Positions 34,682-46,665 of a DNA stretch of 64,000 bases are shown piece after piece (position 1 is the first letter of the stretch; the number at the start of each line of letters is the position of its first letter). The DNA is from Rhytidiadelphus loreus (lineage: Eukaryota > Streptophyta > Bryopsida > Hypnales > Hylocomiaceae): positions 32,778,760-32,842,759 of the forward strand of contig OX344762.1 in the NCBI GenBank assembly GCA_947034895.1, read 5' to 3'. Made by a program: the position numbers and the translations under genes. The notes under the pieces are model-generated. The model was not told where the DNA came from, made no database searches, and saw nothing but the letters and a program-made list of their open reading frames with translations.

Positions 34682-35136
34682 GCCATTAGAGGAGAATTTG
34701 GGTGTGGGACTGCCCAAATAGAAAATGGTCTAATTTCGAGAAAGGTACGATGGAAAATCCATTTTAATTCCAACATGGCGTTGTCCATGTTGGAACCTCA
34801 GGTGGTGACATCAGATTGTGAAGGTGTTTCACCCAATAGCTGCAAATGAATGGAAACCATTTATTAAAGGTGGCATCATGAAAACGGTCCTTGGAGTTTT
34901 ATTAAAAAATCGTTGTTGACAACGTCTGTACCATGCTTAGAACGTCCCGTTTGTACCGTGCTTACAACAAGTAGTAGAGCCGCCACACCGTGAGGGTGAT
35001 GGGTGGAAGTACCTTTGGCAGGAAGGTACAATTGGAGTTCAAATTATCCGGTTGCATATAGTTTGTCTCCACTCAAACAAGGATCCGCCTTTGCAATAGA
35101 CTTGAGGCATACATTTGACCACAATTAAGAGCCTCA
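34682..35136. other. Noncoding DNA upstream of an unrecognised gene
   Basis: No recognisable feature. It may contain the promoter of the plus-strand gene that follows, or the end of an older transposon. Confidence 0.35.
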
Positions 35137-36748
35137 ATGGAGAATCGTCAACCTCGTGCCCAGGTGTGTGCAGTCACCTTGCACACTACACACAATGACG
35201 ATGGTGAGTGGATTCCCACCCGATACGAGAGATTTTCGTGGGTGAGGCTTAATCCAGGAAGGGTCGGCAGTTGGGCTAGAGAGGCGCACAGGCTTGGAGG
35301 TGACAACATGAGGGGGGCATACAAAGCTCAAATTGTGGATTTCCGGTTCAAGGTGGACAAGCGAAGGGTTGTCACCAACAAGCCGGAACTGTAGTCCGTG
35401 TTGGTGAGACATGCCTACGAAAGACACCAAGTGCTGTTAGATCCAGAAGAACGCCATGATCGAGTTCCCTGCAACTGTGAGATTTTGTGAAGCCTTGGAA
35501 GCCACTACAATTTGATTCACTTGTTGTTTCCAGCATATATGTTTAATTCTCAAGTTCATGTTGACCTTCATCTTTGATAGTTGTTAATTCTGTGTTGTGT
35601 TTGCTGTTGGTAACAGTTTTGTACCAGTCATACTTTGAGGACTGGGTGGAGCCGGACTCTATTCTAGGAGTCATTGTCGTTCTACACAGCGATGTTGGTG
35701 AGGCCACCCGCGCAGGAAGGTCCTACATTGATCTCCTTAACAATGGGATTTTTTTCTCTAATCGTGTGTATGTTCCACCCACACCAGGTGTTTTGTATGG
35801 CAGCATTGAACCATTGTTGTTGCCAGCATTCACTGATGCCGAGTGGCCTCTTCCCGATATGCACACTAGCGAGGCTTTCAGAGCGAAGTTTAGAGCGGAC
35901 TTCCAATCGGTAACTAAAGCCACCACCGGGAGCCGCATGGGGCATCTGCAATGGTTTCTTCCACTACATGTTTTTGTCGATCTCTTTGCCCCAGATGACG
36001 ACAGCATGAGACGGACATCTACCCTATATGTTCTGAACAACCCCAGTGACGAGTTGTTCACAAGTCTTATGGACCCGGGGTGGGAGCAGAAAATCGTGGT
36101 TGCAAAAGATATCGTCAGGTGCACAATTTCCATGTCGTCTGTAACTTTCAGGTGTGTTTGATTGATCTCAATCTTTACTTGGGTACAGAAGGCTTTTGAT
36201 GCCTACTCGGAGTTGCCAACGCCTTTCCATTGTTGTGTTTCTAGAATTCTGTCCACAATCACTAACTTACTAACTTACTGGATGTAGGCAACAGCATTGC
36301 ATTGTTGCAAAGACCGTTACAATGTGTAGTTGAGGGTGTTCCCAATTGTACTGTGTGCATTATAGGTTCATTAACTTGTGTTTTTGTGTATAGATACCAT
36401 ATAGGGAGATCCACTCTATACTCGAACTTCAAATATGGAAGGGAGCGGTTGGCACGAGATGGTGTTACCTGGGAACAAATCGACCAAACAAGTGAAGAAG
36501 AGATGGTGTTCCTTCGTTGCTATTTTGAAGGTGTCATGGTTGCAACGTTCGAAGTTGGTCGAAGTTGGCACCTGACCCACATTCGGACAGAGGTTTCTAT
36601 CACTCTAGGCGATGTGGCTCCAGAGGAGTTCCGGTTTAGGTTACAGCGAGAGGGGCATCCAGATGTTAATATCAACCCTAGGCACGAAGGGTCTCAGATA
36701 GTAGCACAAGTTTTACCACCGTGGACTTTTGAAATAGTAGCATGTTAG
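35137..36748 (+). CDS. Unrecognised spliced gene or gene fragment
   Basis: Three coding blocks on the plus strand: about 35137-35394 (starts MENRQPRAQVCAV), about 35612-36118 and 36394-36748. The intron 36119-36393 is well supported: it has a CAG/GTGCAC donor and a TATAG acceptor, and the phases agree, joining DIVR to YHIGRS. The first junction could not be resolved cleanly. The product is mixed alpha/beta in character, with no transmembrane segment or catalytic signature that I recognise, and ends in WTFEIVAC. It lies between a foldback element and exons of a TnpA-like gene, so it may be cargo of the older CACTA-type element rather than a host gene. Confidence 0.5.
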
Positions 36749-37377
36749 TTGGGACTTAGCAAAACTAGTGCTACACACGCTTTTTGGTCACACTTGGAAC
36801 AATTCGGCTTTCAATTCTGTCAAGGTAGCTTTTTCAAGACACTTGGGTCTTCAGCCCAATTTTCATGTCGAAAGCAACTCTAGTAGCAAACAGTGTGAAC
36901 ATTGATGTTTAGGGATCACTAATACATGCCTATTTTCTACGTGTATGCTTTGTGTTTCAACTTCTTTGCCACTCAATTCCTACTCGTTCATTTGTCTCAA
37001 AAAATTGAGTACATATCTTGTACAGATTTGGGTTCAGGATGTGATGTGTTTCCAACGTTGACAGAAAGAAGGTTGCTATGTTTCCAACGTTGACAAAAAG
37101 AAGGTTGCTAGTGCATAGTTCCAGTTTAGACTTGTCATTTCTTTGTGTTTAGTTAATGTGCACTTTACACTGCCATTGTAGCGTAGTAATTTCTCTGCCC
37201 TAGAGGAGCATGTTGACACTGTGAAAGATGTCAAGTATTGAAATGAGAAGATCTTTTTTTATTATTTAATAGGGATGCTCAAGCGAGCAGACAAAGAGGC
37301 AGACAACGCTTAGCTTATAACTAACAAAAGATCAAAATTGTTATTATCCTCATGAAAAGTCCATTTCCAACATGGTC
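36749..37377. other. Noncoding spacer with a 32-bp tandem duplication
   Basis: The block TGTTTCCAACGTTGACA...GGTTGCTA (32 bp) occurs twice in tandem at 37047-37078 and 37079-37110 with one difference. No gene is seen. Convergent genes end on either side. Confidence 0.6.
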
Positions 37378-38527
37378 CTAATCTGAACTGTACGCTAATG
37401 AGGTAACAGGTCTATGCCCAAGCTCGTCAAGACAATTTGCTATACACGCATCTATTGTGGCTGAAATGGTCTCCGATGACTTCGATGACTCCGATGGAGT
37501 TCCTTGTTCTTCAACAGCAAGTTTGTCTTTATCTGAGTCATCGAAGCCATCAACGTTTGATGAGTGTGGCTTGGACTGAGACGCAACTGTCACTCCTGCG
37601 TTGGCAGCTTCTTCTTCCAGCTTCCTCCTTGCTTCAATTGTTTTATTTGCTGTTTTCAGCATACCACATCAATAGAGCAAATTCATGATTTAGGACAGAG
37701 AACCAACGCGTTTCCAACAAATTGGAAGACATGAAAGAGTGATGAATAGGAGTAAAATCCAACTAAGTAATCTACACAACTTCAACCAGCAAGAAACTAT
37801 TTCAATCTTCGTCGACAAGGAACATTGGACACGTACTATGTCGACCGAGGCATTCAATCGCTGTAGCAATAGCTTCTATGCGTGGGCTTCCACGCGGACG
37901 ATTAGCAAAGCACGGAATTGGTAGGATAATTGGGTGAAGTGGAGCCAGAATTTGAGGGACATGTGTTCCACTCTTACCAGCAACAGGCGATGGACCCTCA
38001 AGAGGACCAATCAGGGGCAACGGAGCTTTAGAAGAACCACTAGGGGATGATGCACCCTTATTTGCACCCCTCGGCTTAATAACCTTCACTGGTGGTGAAG
38101 AGTCAGTGTTTCCAACAGCTGCTCTCTTTCGGACAGCAAGCTTGGGAGGCAGAGGCATACATTCTTCTTTTTTGACGATAGAATCCCGATCCACTTGTTG
38201 TAAACTGTCACACCCCCATGATTCCAACCACTACACCAAAGTTGGGTTCCTTTTTAAGAGAAAATTAACATAAATTCTGTTCAGTTCCTGTGTGGGTTCG
38301 GAACAGTTGGTTCGGATTTTCTTTGGAGAGATATCTGCTGGTTCTTTCTTGGTTTCATTTTTATACAGTGACTGCGTCTCCCCCACGTGGACGTCTAAAT
38401 TTTTGACTGCTAGCTTCTTGACTAAAAATGGTTTAGGCTGAGTCCACTTTCTATAAACTCCAATAAACGACCACCGAACATTTGTGACAACGAACGGCAT
38501 TGATATCCGTTTTCTCCACGTCGACAT
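37378..38527 (-). CDS. Candidate 3' exons of the older TnpA-like gene
   Basis: Three adjacent minus-strand frames (38527-38231, 38227-37802, 37662-37378) have coding-like composition. The middle one is Pro/Ser/Lys-rich (for example KKEECMPLPPKLAVRKRAAV). The last, with an Ala/Glu-rich helix and an acidic Ser-rich stretch, ends in SSD and a stop. They resemble the linker and tail regions of TnpA-type proteins and lie on the same strand as the TnpA-like exon at 56.2-57.6 kb, on the other side of the 15-kb CACTA insertion. Linking them into one gene is inference. Splice sites are only partly resolved. Confidence 0.4.
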
Positions 38528-40774
38528 ATTTTTTTATAGCATTACCTTTCTGCTGGAATTGAATCATGTGCAAATACATGGCTGGTGCTCATTGGACATG
38601 TCTTTTAAGAGCCAGAGTGCGCGTCACGAGTCACTCACAGCACGTTCCAATGTTTTCTATTTTTTCACATGATTGTATTCTTTTTTTAAAAAGATCGTCC
38701 AATAGGCAATTGCAAACCATCGGCATTTAAAAAAGAGCCAAGTCTACGTTTTAAAAAAAAATCATTAAATTAAATTTCATGATCCTATATACGCTAAAAT
38801 TAAAATTAATTTAAGACATTTTTCCATCTTCTTGGGTGCTTCTACGCTTCATGAATCACTGTTTGCACTAATGAATCCTCATCACTTGCTAGTGCACTCT
38901 ATTTGCAACATAAATGTCCAAAAAAATTAGCGTTCCATCTCCTCATATTCTAGGAAGCAACGACAATTCCCGACATTCAGTGAATGAGTATTCCCGCCAC
39001 GTACTACTTCCAAAACAATAGTGTCACATACATTCAGTTGCACTTCATATTTCATCAGAAGCAAGTCACTTCGAGGACTTGCATTTCAGTCTTGCCCGTG
39101 TTTTCAACAAGGGTTTCATAAAACTATACTTACTACTGCATACTCCTATTGAACATTGCAGTAAACATGACAGAGAAATGAAACCGACCATCTTTTCTTC
39201 TCAATATCGACAACATCAAACTTACTACTGTCTGGCATGTTCTTCGGTTACATCTGACCTGTACACATTATTCTCCAGTTTGGTAGGGGATTGCTGCACT
39301 TCTAAACAACAAGACCCGACTCATTCACTACAAACAAGGTATATCTCTTAACGGTTATACAAAAACTATGCAATTCGATAATATGAGAAAGAAACGCATA
39401 CTATAACCGGCGTGGAATACAAGTCGTCCTCATGATCTTCTTCTGCCTTCTTCATCCTTTTTCTTCCGAAAAAATTCACATCGTCAGCTCCATATACCAT
39501 GGCAGCAGTTCTTATCCATGAATGTTGGCACTTCCATTTACATAAATGATGTGCACTTCTTCATTATTGTTGTCTGTCATTTCATTTTGTTTGTCTTCAT
39601 TCCTTCAGTTGCCTTAGTCGATATGTTTCTCAAGAAGCCCACTGTTACTTCTTGTCATCGAAGGATGGGGACTTTGGTTAATGCACGAAGCAACAGGTGC
39701 TTGTGAATAACGGTCGCCCTGCAAAGACGCAATTTTTATTCGTTAGTCATTCACAACTAGAAAATTCCACATAAATGAATTTCCACCTCCGCGACACTTT
39801 AAAAATCCTATGTACCTAGCACTTCTCTTCATCAACATCAATTACTGCACTCATTGGCAAGTCAACTAACCACCTTCAAGCTTCTGTATACAGATTCAGA
39901 GCAAAAAACATCGATATGTACTAAAACATTTCAAAATCTGTCCATCTCAAAATTCGCCTATTCTACTTACATCATTTACAATGTAAGCGCTATACTATAA
40001 CACGTTCCCCCCTGAAAATAGAAAATGAACTTCCAATGTCGATTTCTAAAATAATTCGGAAAACACTCGATAAGCACATATCCTCTGCGTAGCCCCTTCT
40101 TCCTTGACAAGCAACATTAGTCATGCAATATAAAGTAAGATACCCTTCCTTTGCTACTTGTACATGAAAACAATTCTTATGACACTTCTACGGACGTTCC
40201 GACAACTACCCTACAAAAAAGGACTCTCAATTCTTCATACCAAGTTTGTCGATAATACAAGCTCCACTTTCCTCTCACTTCTGAAGACCGTATGAAAAAT
40301 GACCTGCCTTCACATGATGAATACTGCTCGATCGTCGAGTGAATGACAACAACAGTATAGCTTCACTGAATACATGACAAGAAGTCCACCTATATCCTCG
40401 TATAGTAGGAACGGGTAGTACTTTCTTTGTTTCTACTATTCTCTGTGAGAGTCGTTACTCACTTCATATGTAACTAACGAACTCCTCATTTTTATTTTGT
40501 AGGACATACGACTTCTACATTTGTCGGCAATGGTTATGAACAAAATTTCATGGCAGTTACAGTGGTCACTGCACTGACCACTGCCTTCGTCAACAGAAAA
40601 AAAATTAAAAAACTGCAGTCACAAACTTTCAGAAAATGTCATTCTATGTGCACAAATTGCCGGTGGAATTTGAAGACTCACGTCACCGCTCACAGTAGAT
40701 GAATTCATCTAGTATAAAAGTATGTGAACAACCTTTTTTGACTTCTAGATTGACCACCGCACTCCATGAACACA
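38528..40774. other. Noncoding left flank of the 15-kb CACTA element
   Basis: No gene is recognised. The motif ACTTC or its complement is frequent, as in 58-64 kb on the other side of the insertion. Both sides may be noncoding parts of one older element. The segment ends at the TTA target site, 40775-40777. Confidence 0.4.
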
Positions 40775-40777
40775 TTA

Positions 40778-41620
40778 CACTACAAAAAAACGGAGAAAAA
40801 TGTGACTACACAAATGACTGCAATTTAGTCGCGTTGCAGTCGCAAATCGAAAGAATGACTCCGTGGCGCTGCAGTCATTTCGGACAAGTCATTTACAAGA
40901 ATGACTGCAGTAGTATTATCACCGGACAAAGAGGGAACGGATGAGAAAACGGATGAGATGAGGCTTGATAAAGAAAGACAGTGTTGGAAAGATGGTTTTG
41001 AGCTGCCATGTGGAAAGGAAGGGCTTTTGGGGACTAGGTGGACAACGACTTGACCCCCGATAAATCTGACGTGGACAATGGAATCGCAGTCACGGTGAAG
41101 TCATTTTGGAGTTGTGTCTGACCCCTTCTAAATCTGACGTGGACATCGTCAACGCAGTCACGCCGCAGTCATGATAAAGTTGCAATTGACCCGTATAAAA
41201 TCTGACGTGGACTTCCTGCTGTAGTCACGGAGAAGTCATTTTAGAGTCATAGCCGACCCCTTGTAGATCTGACGTGGACATAACTCGGATTGTAGGTGCG
41301 GTAGTCATTCTACAGTTGCGTTTTACCCCTTTAAAATCTGACGTGGACATTCCTCTTGCAGTCACGGTGTAGTCACATCACAGTCAAGAGTGACCCCTCG
41401 TGAATCTGATGTGGACGTTTTCCAAAAGTCATACTACAGTCATTGTGTAGTCGTGGAAGAGTGTGATGGTCATAATAGGGGGTGGACACGAATGCAGTCG
41501 CGGAGAAGTCGTGCTACCGTCACCCTAGAGTTGCGTACCAGAAGCATGTGTAGTTACTTTGAAGTAGTGTTGAAGTCACGACTACAAAATGCGGAGACAT
41601 TTGGGTGACTTCATCTAAAC
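40778..41620. repeat. Left subterminal region of the CACTA element
   Basis: Packed with AGTCA/TGACT motifs in both orientations (GCAGTCACGG, GAAGTCATTT, TGCAGTCATT). In En/Spm such subterminal motifs are the binding sites of the element's TnpA protein. Here they are interleaved with a 68-bp tandem array (41045-41415). No coding frame of note. Confidence 0.8.
41045..41415. repeat. Six-copy 68-bp tandem array with TGACGTGG core
   Basis: TCTGACGTGG starts at 41065, 41133, 41201, 41268 and 41337, and TCTGATGTGG starts at 41405, so spacing is 67-69 bp. Each is preceded by TGACCCC or a close variant and followed by a GCAGTCACGG/AAGTCATTT pair. TGACGTGG contains an ACGT core of the kind bound by plant bZIP factors. 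Confidence 0.85.
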
Positions 41621-41876
41621 TACATGCGGACATGCTACCAGCTAATCGAAGGGTTGAGAAATTAAAACACATTGCTAATATGCAAGGAGTAGTCCAAAAC
41701 ATGAATGCACTTCCCTATTGATAGAAACATGACATATTACAAGGCATGCAGTTTGAAAGAAGGTTCTGCATTTTACAAAAAAAGGAGTGGGAAGAAACCG
41801 CAGCCCCTATATACATGGCATCCACAAAGTCGTCCTCAAGGCTCCAATGTTAGTTGACACAACTGAATGCCCTACA

Positions 41877-43640
41877 TCAAGTCACATTTGCCTGCTTGAC
41901 GTACTTTTGGTCCCAGATTGCGGAGGACCCCTTTGCATGCTCTACCAACGACATGTCTCCTACTTCATTGGGGAACATGAGGGCCACCCCAGTTTGAAGC
42001 GCTTCACGGATGTCCACCTTCAACCACAACGGTGGAATTTCCGCTCCATGAAACTTGTGAGACCCATGAAGTCCACTAACCTTTCCAATTGCCACCTTTT
42101 GTCGCACAGCACGTGGGTTCATCAGGAACACTTCGTCGCCAAGGCTGAAACCCTGTGGCATGCATGAAACCAAAATTATTTCACTTAACGTGTAATTACT
42201 GAGACTGCGGCTGTGAAACTAGAACCTCTCTAGCACTACATCCCCTGTGAAAGTAGTCATTCGTACAAACAAGGACACCCTCATGGAGACTACAGTGACT
42301 TCCTCCCTAGAAACCGTGGCAGCACTTTGTTAGTCCTCTGAATAAAATACAACCTGCTGCCCTACATACTGTAGGGGCTACCATCACATGAGAACAAATA
42401 AGCACGATTAGGTCCAGCCTAACGAATCCATTGGATTGCATGCCCTCATGCATCCACTTCTTCAATTACTCTAAGCAGAATGCAGCGTAATAGAATCCTT
42501 CTTCCACTTGTGAAGAGAGGAATAAGTGAACGGTGATTACACTTCACGACATCCTGAGAACTGAACAGACGTCAGACCCGGGCGCATAAGGGCGACATTG
42601 AAGAATACTGCAGTCATGATGCAGTGACGGACGGAATTCACGACTGCAACCTCACTCAACAATAGCTGTAGAGAAGTCACGATTGCTACACGACTTCAAC
42701 GTGACTCATACACGACAACAACGCCATTGCAAGGTGGGCAAGCTGCATACGACATGAAGGGAGTGTCTAAACAACCGTACCTTCTTTGATGCAGCAGCAT
42801 GACGTTTCTTCTCCGTGATAGAGGTTGTCTTCGACCTGGTGTTCTGCTTCCCCGGCCTTACCTACACAAACACGGAACAAAAGTTAATGACGTGAAAAAA
42901 ATGAAGGTGAGGGTCACCTGCTGTTTGAAACCGCTTGGGAGGCCAATCCCCTCACCTCCCACTGTATCACAAAAATGATATCCAATTCCACGGATCTTGG
43001 TTTCAAGCCACTCAGATTTGGACTCGTTGTGCACTTCAAGGTACTTTGCTTGGAAGGTACTGACGTCCGGGCATCTCCAAAAAGCGTCCAAGAGGGGCCA
43101 CAGATAAGACTTCAGATATTCTCTGTCGTCAGCTAAGGTGCGCAGCCACTTCACATAGAATGGATTCGTGATGAGTACATTTTTGGCCGCATTGCAGGCC
43201 ACCCTACAGATCTTACTATCCACAATTAACTTGTTCTCCTCCGTGAACTCAGGGTACCGGCTGTAGACTACGGATAAGTGTTTCTCTCCCAAATTCCCAT
43301 TCACAAGTTGTCCTCCACTTGGAGTATTACTGGTACAGGACCAACAGAATAGGGGATCCTTATCAAAAGGATGACTGTAGAATCCTCCCAACATTGCAAG
43401 AACCACATCCGACATGTATGGAGTGCTCCTTCTACCCCAAAACGCTACTTTGAACTGTGAGAAACAATGGGCCAGAAAATGTTTAAGCCAAGGACGATAA
43501 ACTACTCTATGGTACTCCGTTGTCGTGGACACATGGATGCTAGTATTTGGGTTGGCAGCAAAAAGCATTCTATAGTCCAAAAGGGTTCCTTGAACGTTGA
43601 AAATGATCAACTTCGGAGCATGTGAACTACAACCACCCAT
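41877..43640 (-). CDS. HAD/FCP1-like pseudo-phosphatase joined to a TNP1/En-Spm C-terminal domain
   Basis: Three exons in phase 0: 43640-42918, 42861-42781 and 42152-41877 (360 residues). The first 241 residues resemble the plant FCP1/NIF-like HAD family: APKLIIFNVQGTLLDY at the motif I position, VYRPWLKHFLAHCF, then FWGRRSTPYM at motif II, DPLFCWS, and NKLIVDSKICR at the acidic motif. The catalytic DxDGT signature reads NVQGT, and the later acidic pair is reduced to DS, so phosphatase activity is unlikely. The second exon is short and basic (TEKKRHAAASKK). The third (GDEVFLMNP, KVAIGKVSG, LWLKVDI, SSAIWD) matches the TNP1/En-Spm domain of TnpA-type proteins. The ATG lies 20 bases after the upstream frame stops. 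An alternative in-phase splice (donor at 43725, acceptor before 43610) would fuse it to the TnpA part. Confidence 0.7.
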
Positions 43641-43659
43641 CCTATTTAGTCACAAGGTC

Positions 43660-46600
43660 CTACAAGGTAAGGGAAGGAACCCCGGGAACGGATGCAGAAG
43701 GACTTGGAGGTTGTGAGATACAAACCTTAGAGGGAGACTTGGGAGCTTTCTTAGCCTTCCGACTAGGCGCAGGTGCAACATCAGCTGCTGTAGCGCGGTC
43801 AACAGAGGCATCCTCGAAACCTCCCTCGCCTCCTTCATCTGGGCTGACCTCCGCATTGCCACAATCCATGTTGCGCTCTTCGGAGGAATGGGCGTCGGCA
43901 TCACTAACCGGATTCCCTTCCACCACCTTTGTAGGAGAACCGTCAGCACCTGTCACAGGAGAAACAACAGCTTCTGGTGTCATAAGAGGAACCGTAGCTT
44001 CTGGTGTGGAGCATACTCGCTCTCTCTGGTCCACATGAGTATTTGACTGATCCGCAGTCTGGCATGTTTCATGGGCAGCCTCAGTCGTAGGACCTACAAG
44101 CAGTTTAGGCTTCTCCGGCGACAAAATGTAGCAGTCGGGGGAACCTGCTGCAGCTGGGGTTTCCACATCCTCTGCCACAGCATCGGCGGCTTTGCCAAGT
44201 TCTTCAAACGGCAGGACCCCTCCCGGCAACTTTGGAGGAGACTTTGGAGGAGAGGGGTCGCGGTCCTCCACCTTCCAACGCGGCGACAGGGGTTTAGGCA
44301 AGTCTACGGCCGGCACTTCAAAGTCTTCAGACAATGTGATTGCTTCCTTTGCGGCCAACTGGTCACCATCGTCAACCACCTTCCTCCGCAACTTACCTAC
44401 ATGCTGAGCACTATGTTTCTTGATGAGGTGGCCCTTCCTCCGCGGGGGTGGCTTCTCTGTTAACGCACCTTCCTGTACAACCCCAGCTGAGTCCGAAGTT
44501 TCAAGCACTGATTTAGCAATCGATGCGCTGCCTACTGTAGTCCCTTTTGACTTTCCTAAGAAATCGGAAAACATCAGCTTCAGCTCGTCAATTGCAGATG
44601 CTTGGGTCGTGGCAGTTGTTACAAGTTTGTTGAACTTAGCGTCCACATCGCGCTTCAATGACTCCACCGTGGAGCGCAGACTGCTGTCCCCTACTTCAGA
44701 CGGCTTATGAACAGACAAGAAGATAAGATTTACACAATAAGTCATCCATGTATGGCAGGAATTGTGCAGTCATATTACAGTCATGCCGTAGTCACACTAT
44801 AGTCATTCCGCAGTCAGAAGGGAAAAAAATGACTTTCCTAGAACTGCAATCAGGTCATACGACTTCAATGTGACTGCACTGCAACTACAAAAATAAGAAG
44901 CCCCTGCAAATTGCGAAATGACGCGCTCACGACTCTTGTAACAAAAACGAGCTAAACATGCTAGCATTCTACGCACGCCTGCATCTTCAATCATTACAGT
45001 TTTGCATTGCCTTGAATACAAACGGCAACGTTGCAAACAAATCCTGTGTGGCCACAAACACTTCCTTCCCAACAGAGGAGAATCTAAAATTACTAAGAAG
45101 TAATGAAGTCCCCACCTTCTCCATACAAATGGCAAACAACTTCATATTTCGGAGCCACATCTGCACATAGATCTACAACAATAAGACAATGGAGGGAATG
45201 GTTACAATGGTTGACTAAGCACTTACTGCTCTCCCTTCACAGTCGGGTGGAGTGAAGTTGAGTCCTTCCGCTAGATCAGTGATCCCTGGAGTCGTTTCCC
45301 GGGATTCTCTCTACACAATCGAATGCCAGAAAAGGCACATCAATGCCATTTTGAGTTTGATCCAGTCCTCTGAAGTCCACGCATCTCAGAAAAAATAAAG
45401 GCATGAAGAAAAACCACACGGTCCCAACCCAAGGCAGCAAGGTACTTACCAAGGCGACCTCCTTGCCAGCTTTCCCTTTCCTTCCCACGATGTGACTTGG
45501 CTTCACACTTTGCCGAGCTGTTTTCATTTTTAGCGACTTCATTCGCTGGGCAGGTGTCTCCCAGTAGTCTTTCAATCTCCCCCACTGCGAACTGTTGATG
45601 TGGTCAGGACAATCGACCTGTCCTGCTAGCCACTTCACCTTCAACCGAGAGCGCTCAGACTTCATAAACTTGATTATGGCGGTTTTGAATCCCACCAAGC
45701 TCAAGGGTTGGCCCCTGTATTCAAACTCACTTTCCAGAGCTTCCCTGAGTTTACGAACAGCAAATGGGTCCTGCTTGGACCAAGTAGTGCATGACATATC
45801 CAGCATCCGTGGTGTATAGTCCCGGATTGCCTCATCCCAGGCGTTCTTCCCCCTACACCCTGCATCCACTTTACCACCTTCGCCAACAACAATATAATTT
45901 GGCTTCTTCCCTTCCGCTTCGCGATTTCTGCTCCCTGCATCATACGCTTGACGCCTCTTTCTCCGTGAAGACCTATCTTCACTGTCCTGTACAGATCCTC
46001 CAACACTCTCGAACCATGGCACTCCACTTATGGGTGGTTGAGGCCCACTTCAAGTGGGTGGTGGCTGTGAGGGCTGTGCGGGCATCCACTGAGCCGGATG
46101 CCATGTCCAACCCGGTGCGTACACATTGGCAGCAGGTGGACGTCCTGGCTCCAACGCCGGCACTGCCGATTTGGATGGGCCACCAAATTTCGCCCGCTTG
46201 GACCTTTGATTCACCAAAGGTTCGCTTTCCTCCATGTCGTCATCGCTGGAGTCTTCTCGCAACTGAAGAGCATCTGCACAAAGACTCCGCACCGCACGCG
46301 CTAGTCAGTTTATGTGCCAAAAAGTGAGTGCCACTAAGGTGGGCCAATAAGCCGGTGCTGGATCATTACTAAATTCATGGACTAGACCTCCAGTAACTGA
46401 TTCCAAAGCGCGGGACTGAGACCCGCATGTTACAGGCGTGAGCAATTCACTAGCCGCCTATGTCCCAAACCCATCAACAAAGAAGGCAGTGCCTAAAACC
46501 CTAAGCCCACAACAAAGAATCCCTGTCCAAGAAATTACCTGCGCCATCTGCATCCTTGAATTGCTGCTCAAGGTCACAAGCGATTGCAAGGCGCAACATA

Positions 46601-46665
46601 CCTTCTGCGATGGCCTCTTCATTGGATTCTGTCGCCTCAGAGGAGGAGTCCCGCTCGCTTGTCAT
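43660..46665 (-). pseudogene. TnpA-like CACTA regulatory protein, Transposase_24 type
   Basis: Exons read on the minus strand: 46665-46539, 46273-45450, 45310-45227, 45172-45116 and 44703-43660 or 43726, with phases that join. The product begins MTSERDSSSEATESNEEA. The central exon carries a basic stretch (RRKRRQAYD), EGKKPNYIVVG, EFEYRG and the W-rich segment CPDHINSSQWGRLKDYW followed by QRMKSLKMKTARQS, characteristic of plant Ptta/En-Spm (Transposase_24) proteins. The last exon is a predicted coiled coil (SLKRDVDAKFNKL) followed by a long Pro/Glu/Ser-rich linker. One in-frame TGA (46050-46052) breaks exon 2 and fits a CGA-to-TGA change. TnpA-type proteins bind subterminal motifs and help pair the element ends. 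The broken exon suggests this copy makes no full protein. Confidence 0.65.

Noticed and set aside
41787..42167. 126-residue plus-strand frame
   Set aside because: Antisense shadow of the TNP1/En-Spm C-terminal exon on the minus strand.
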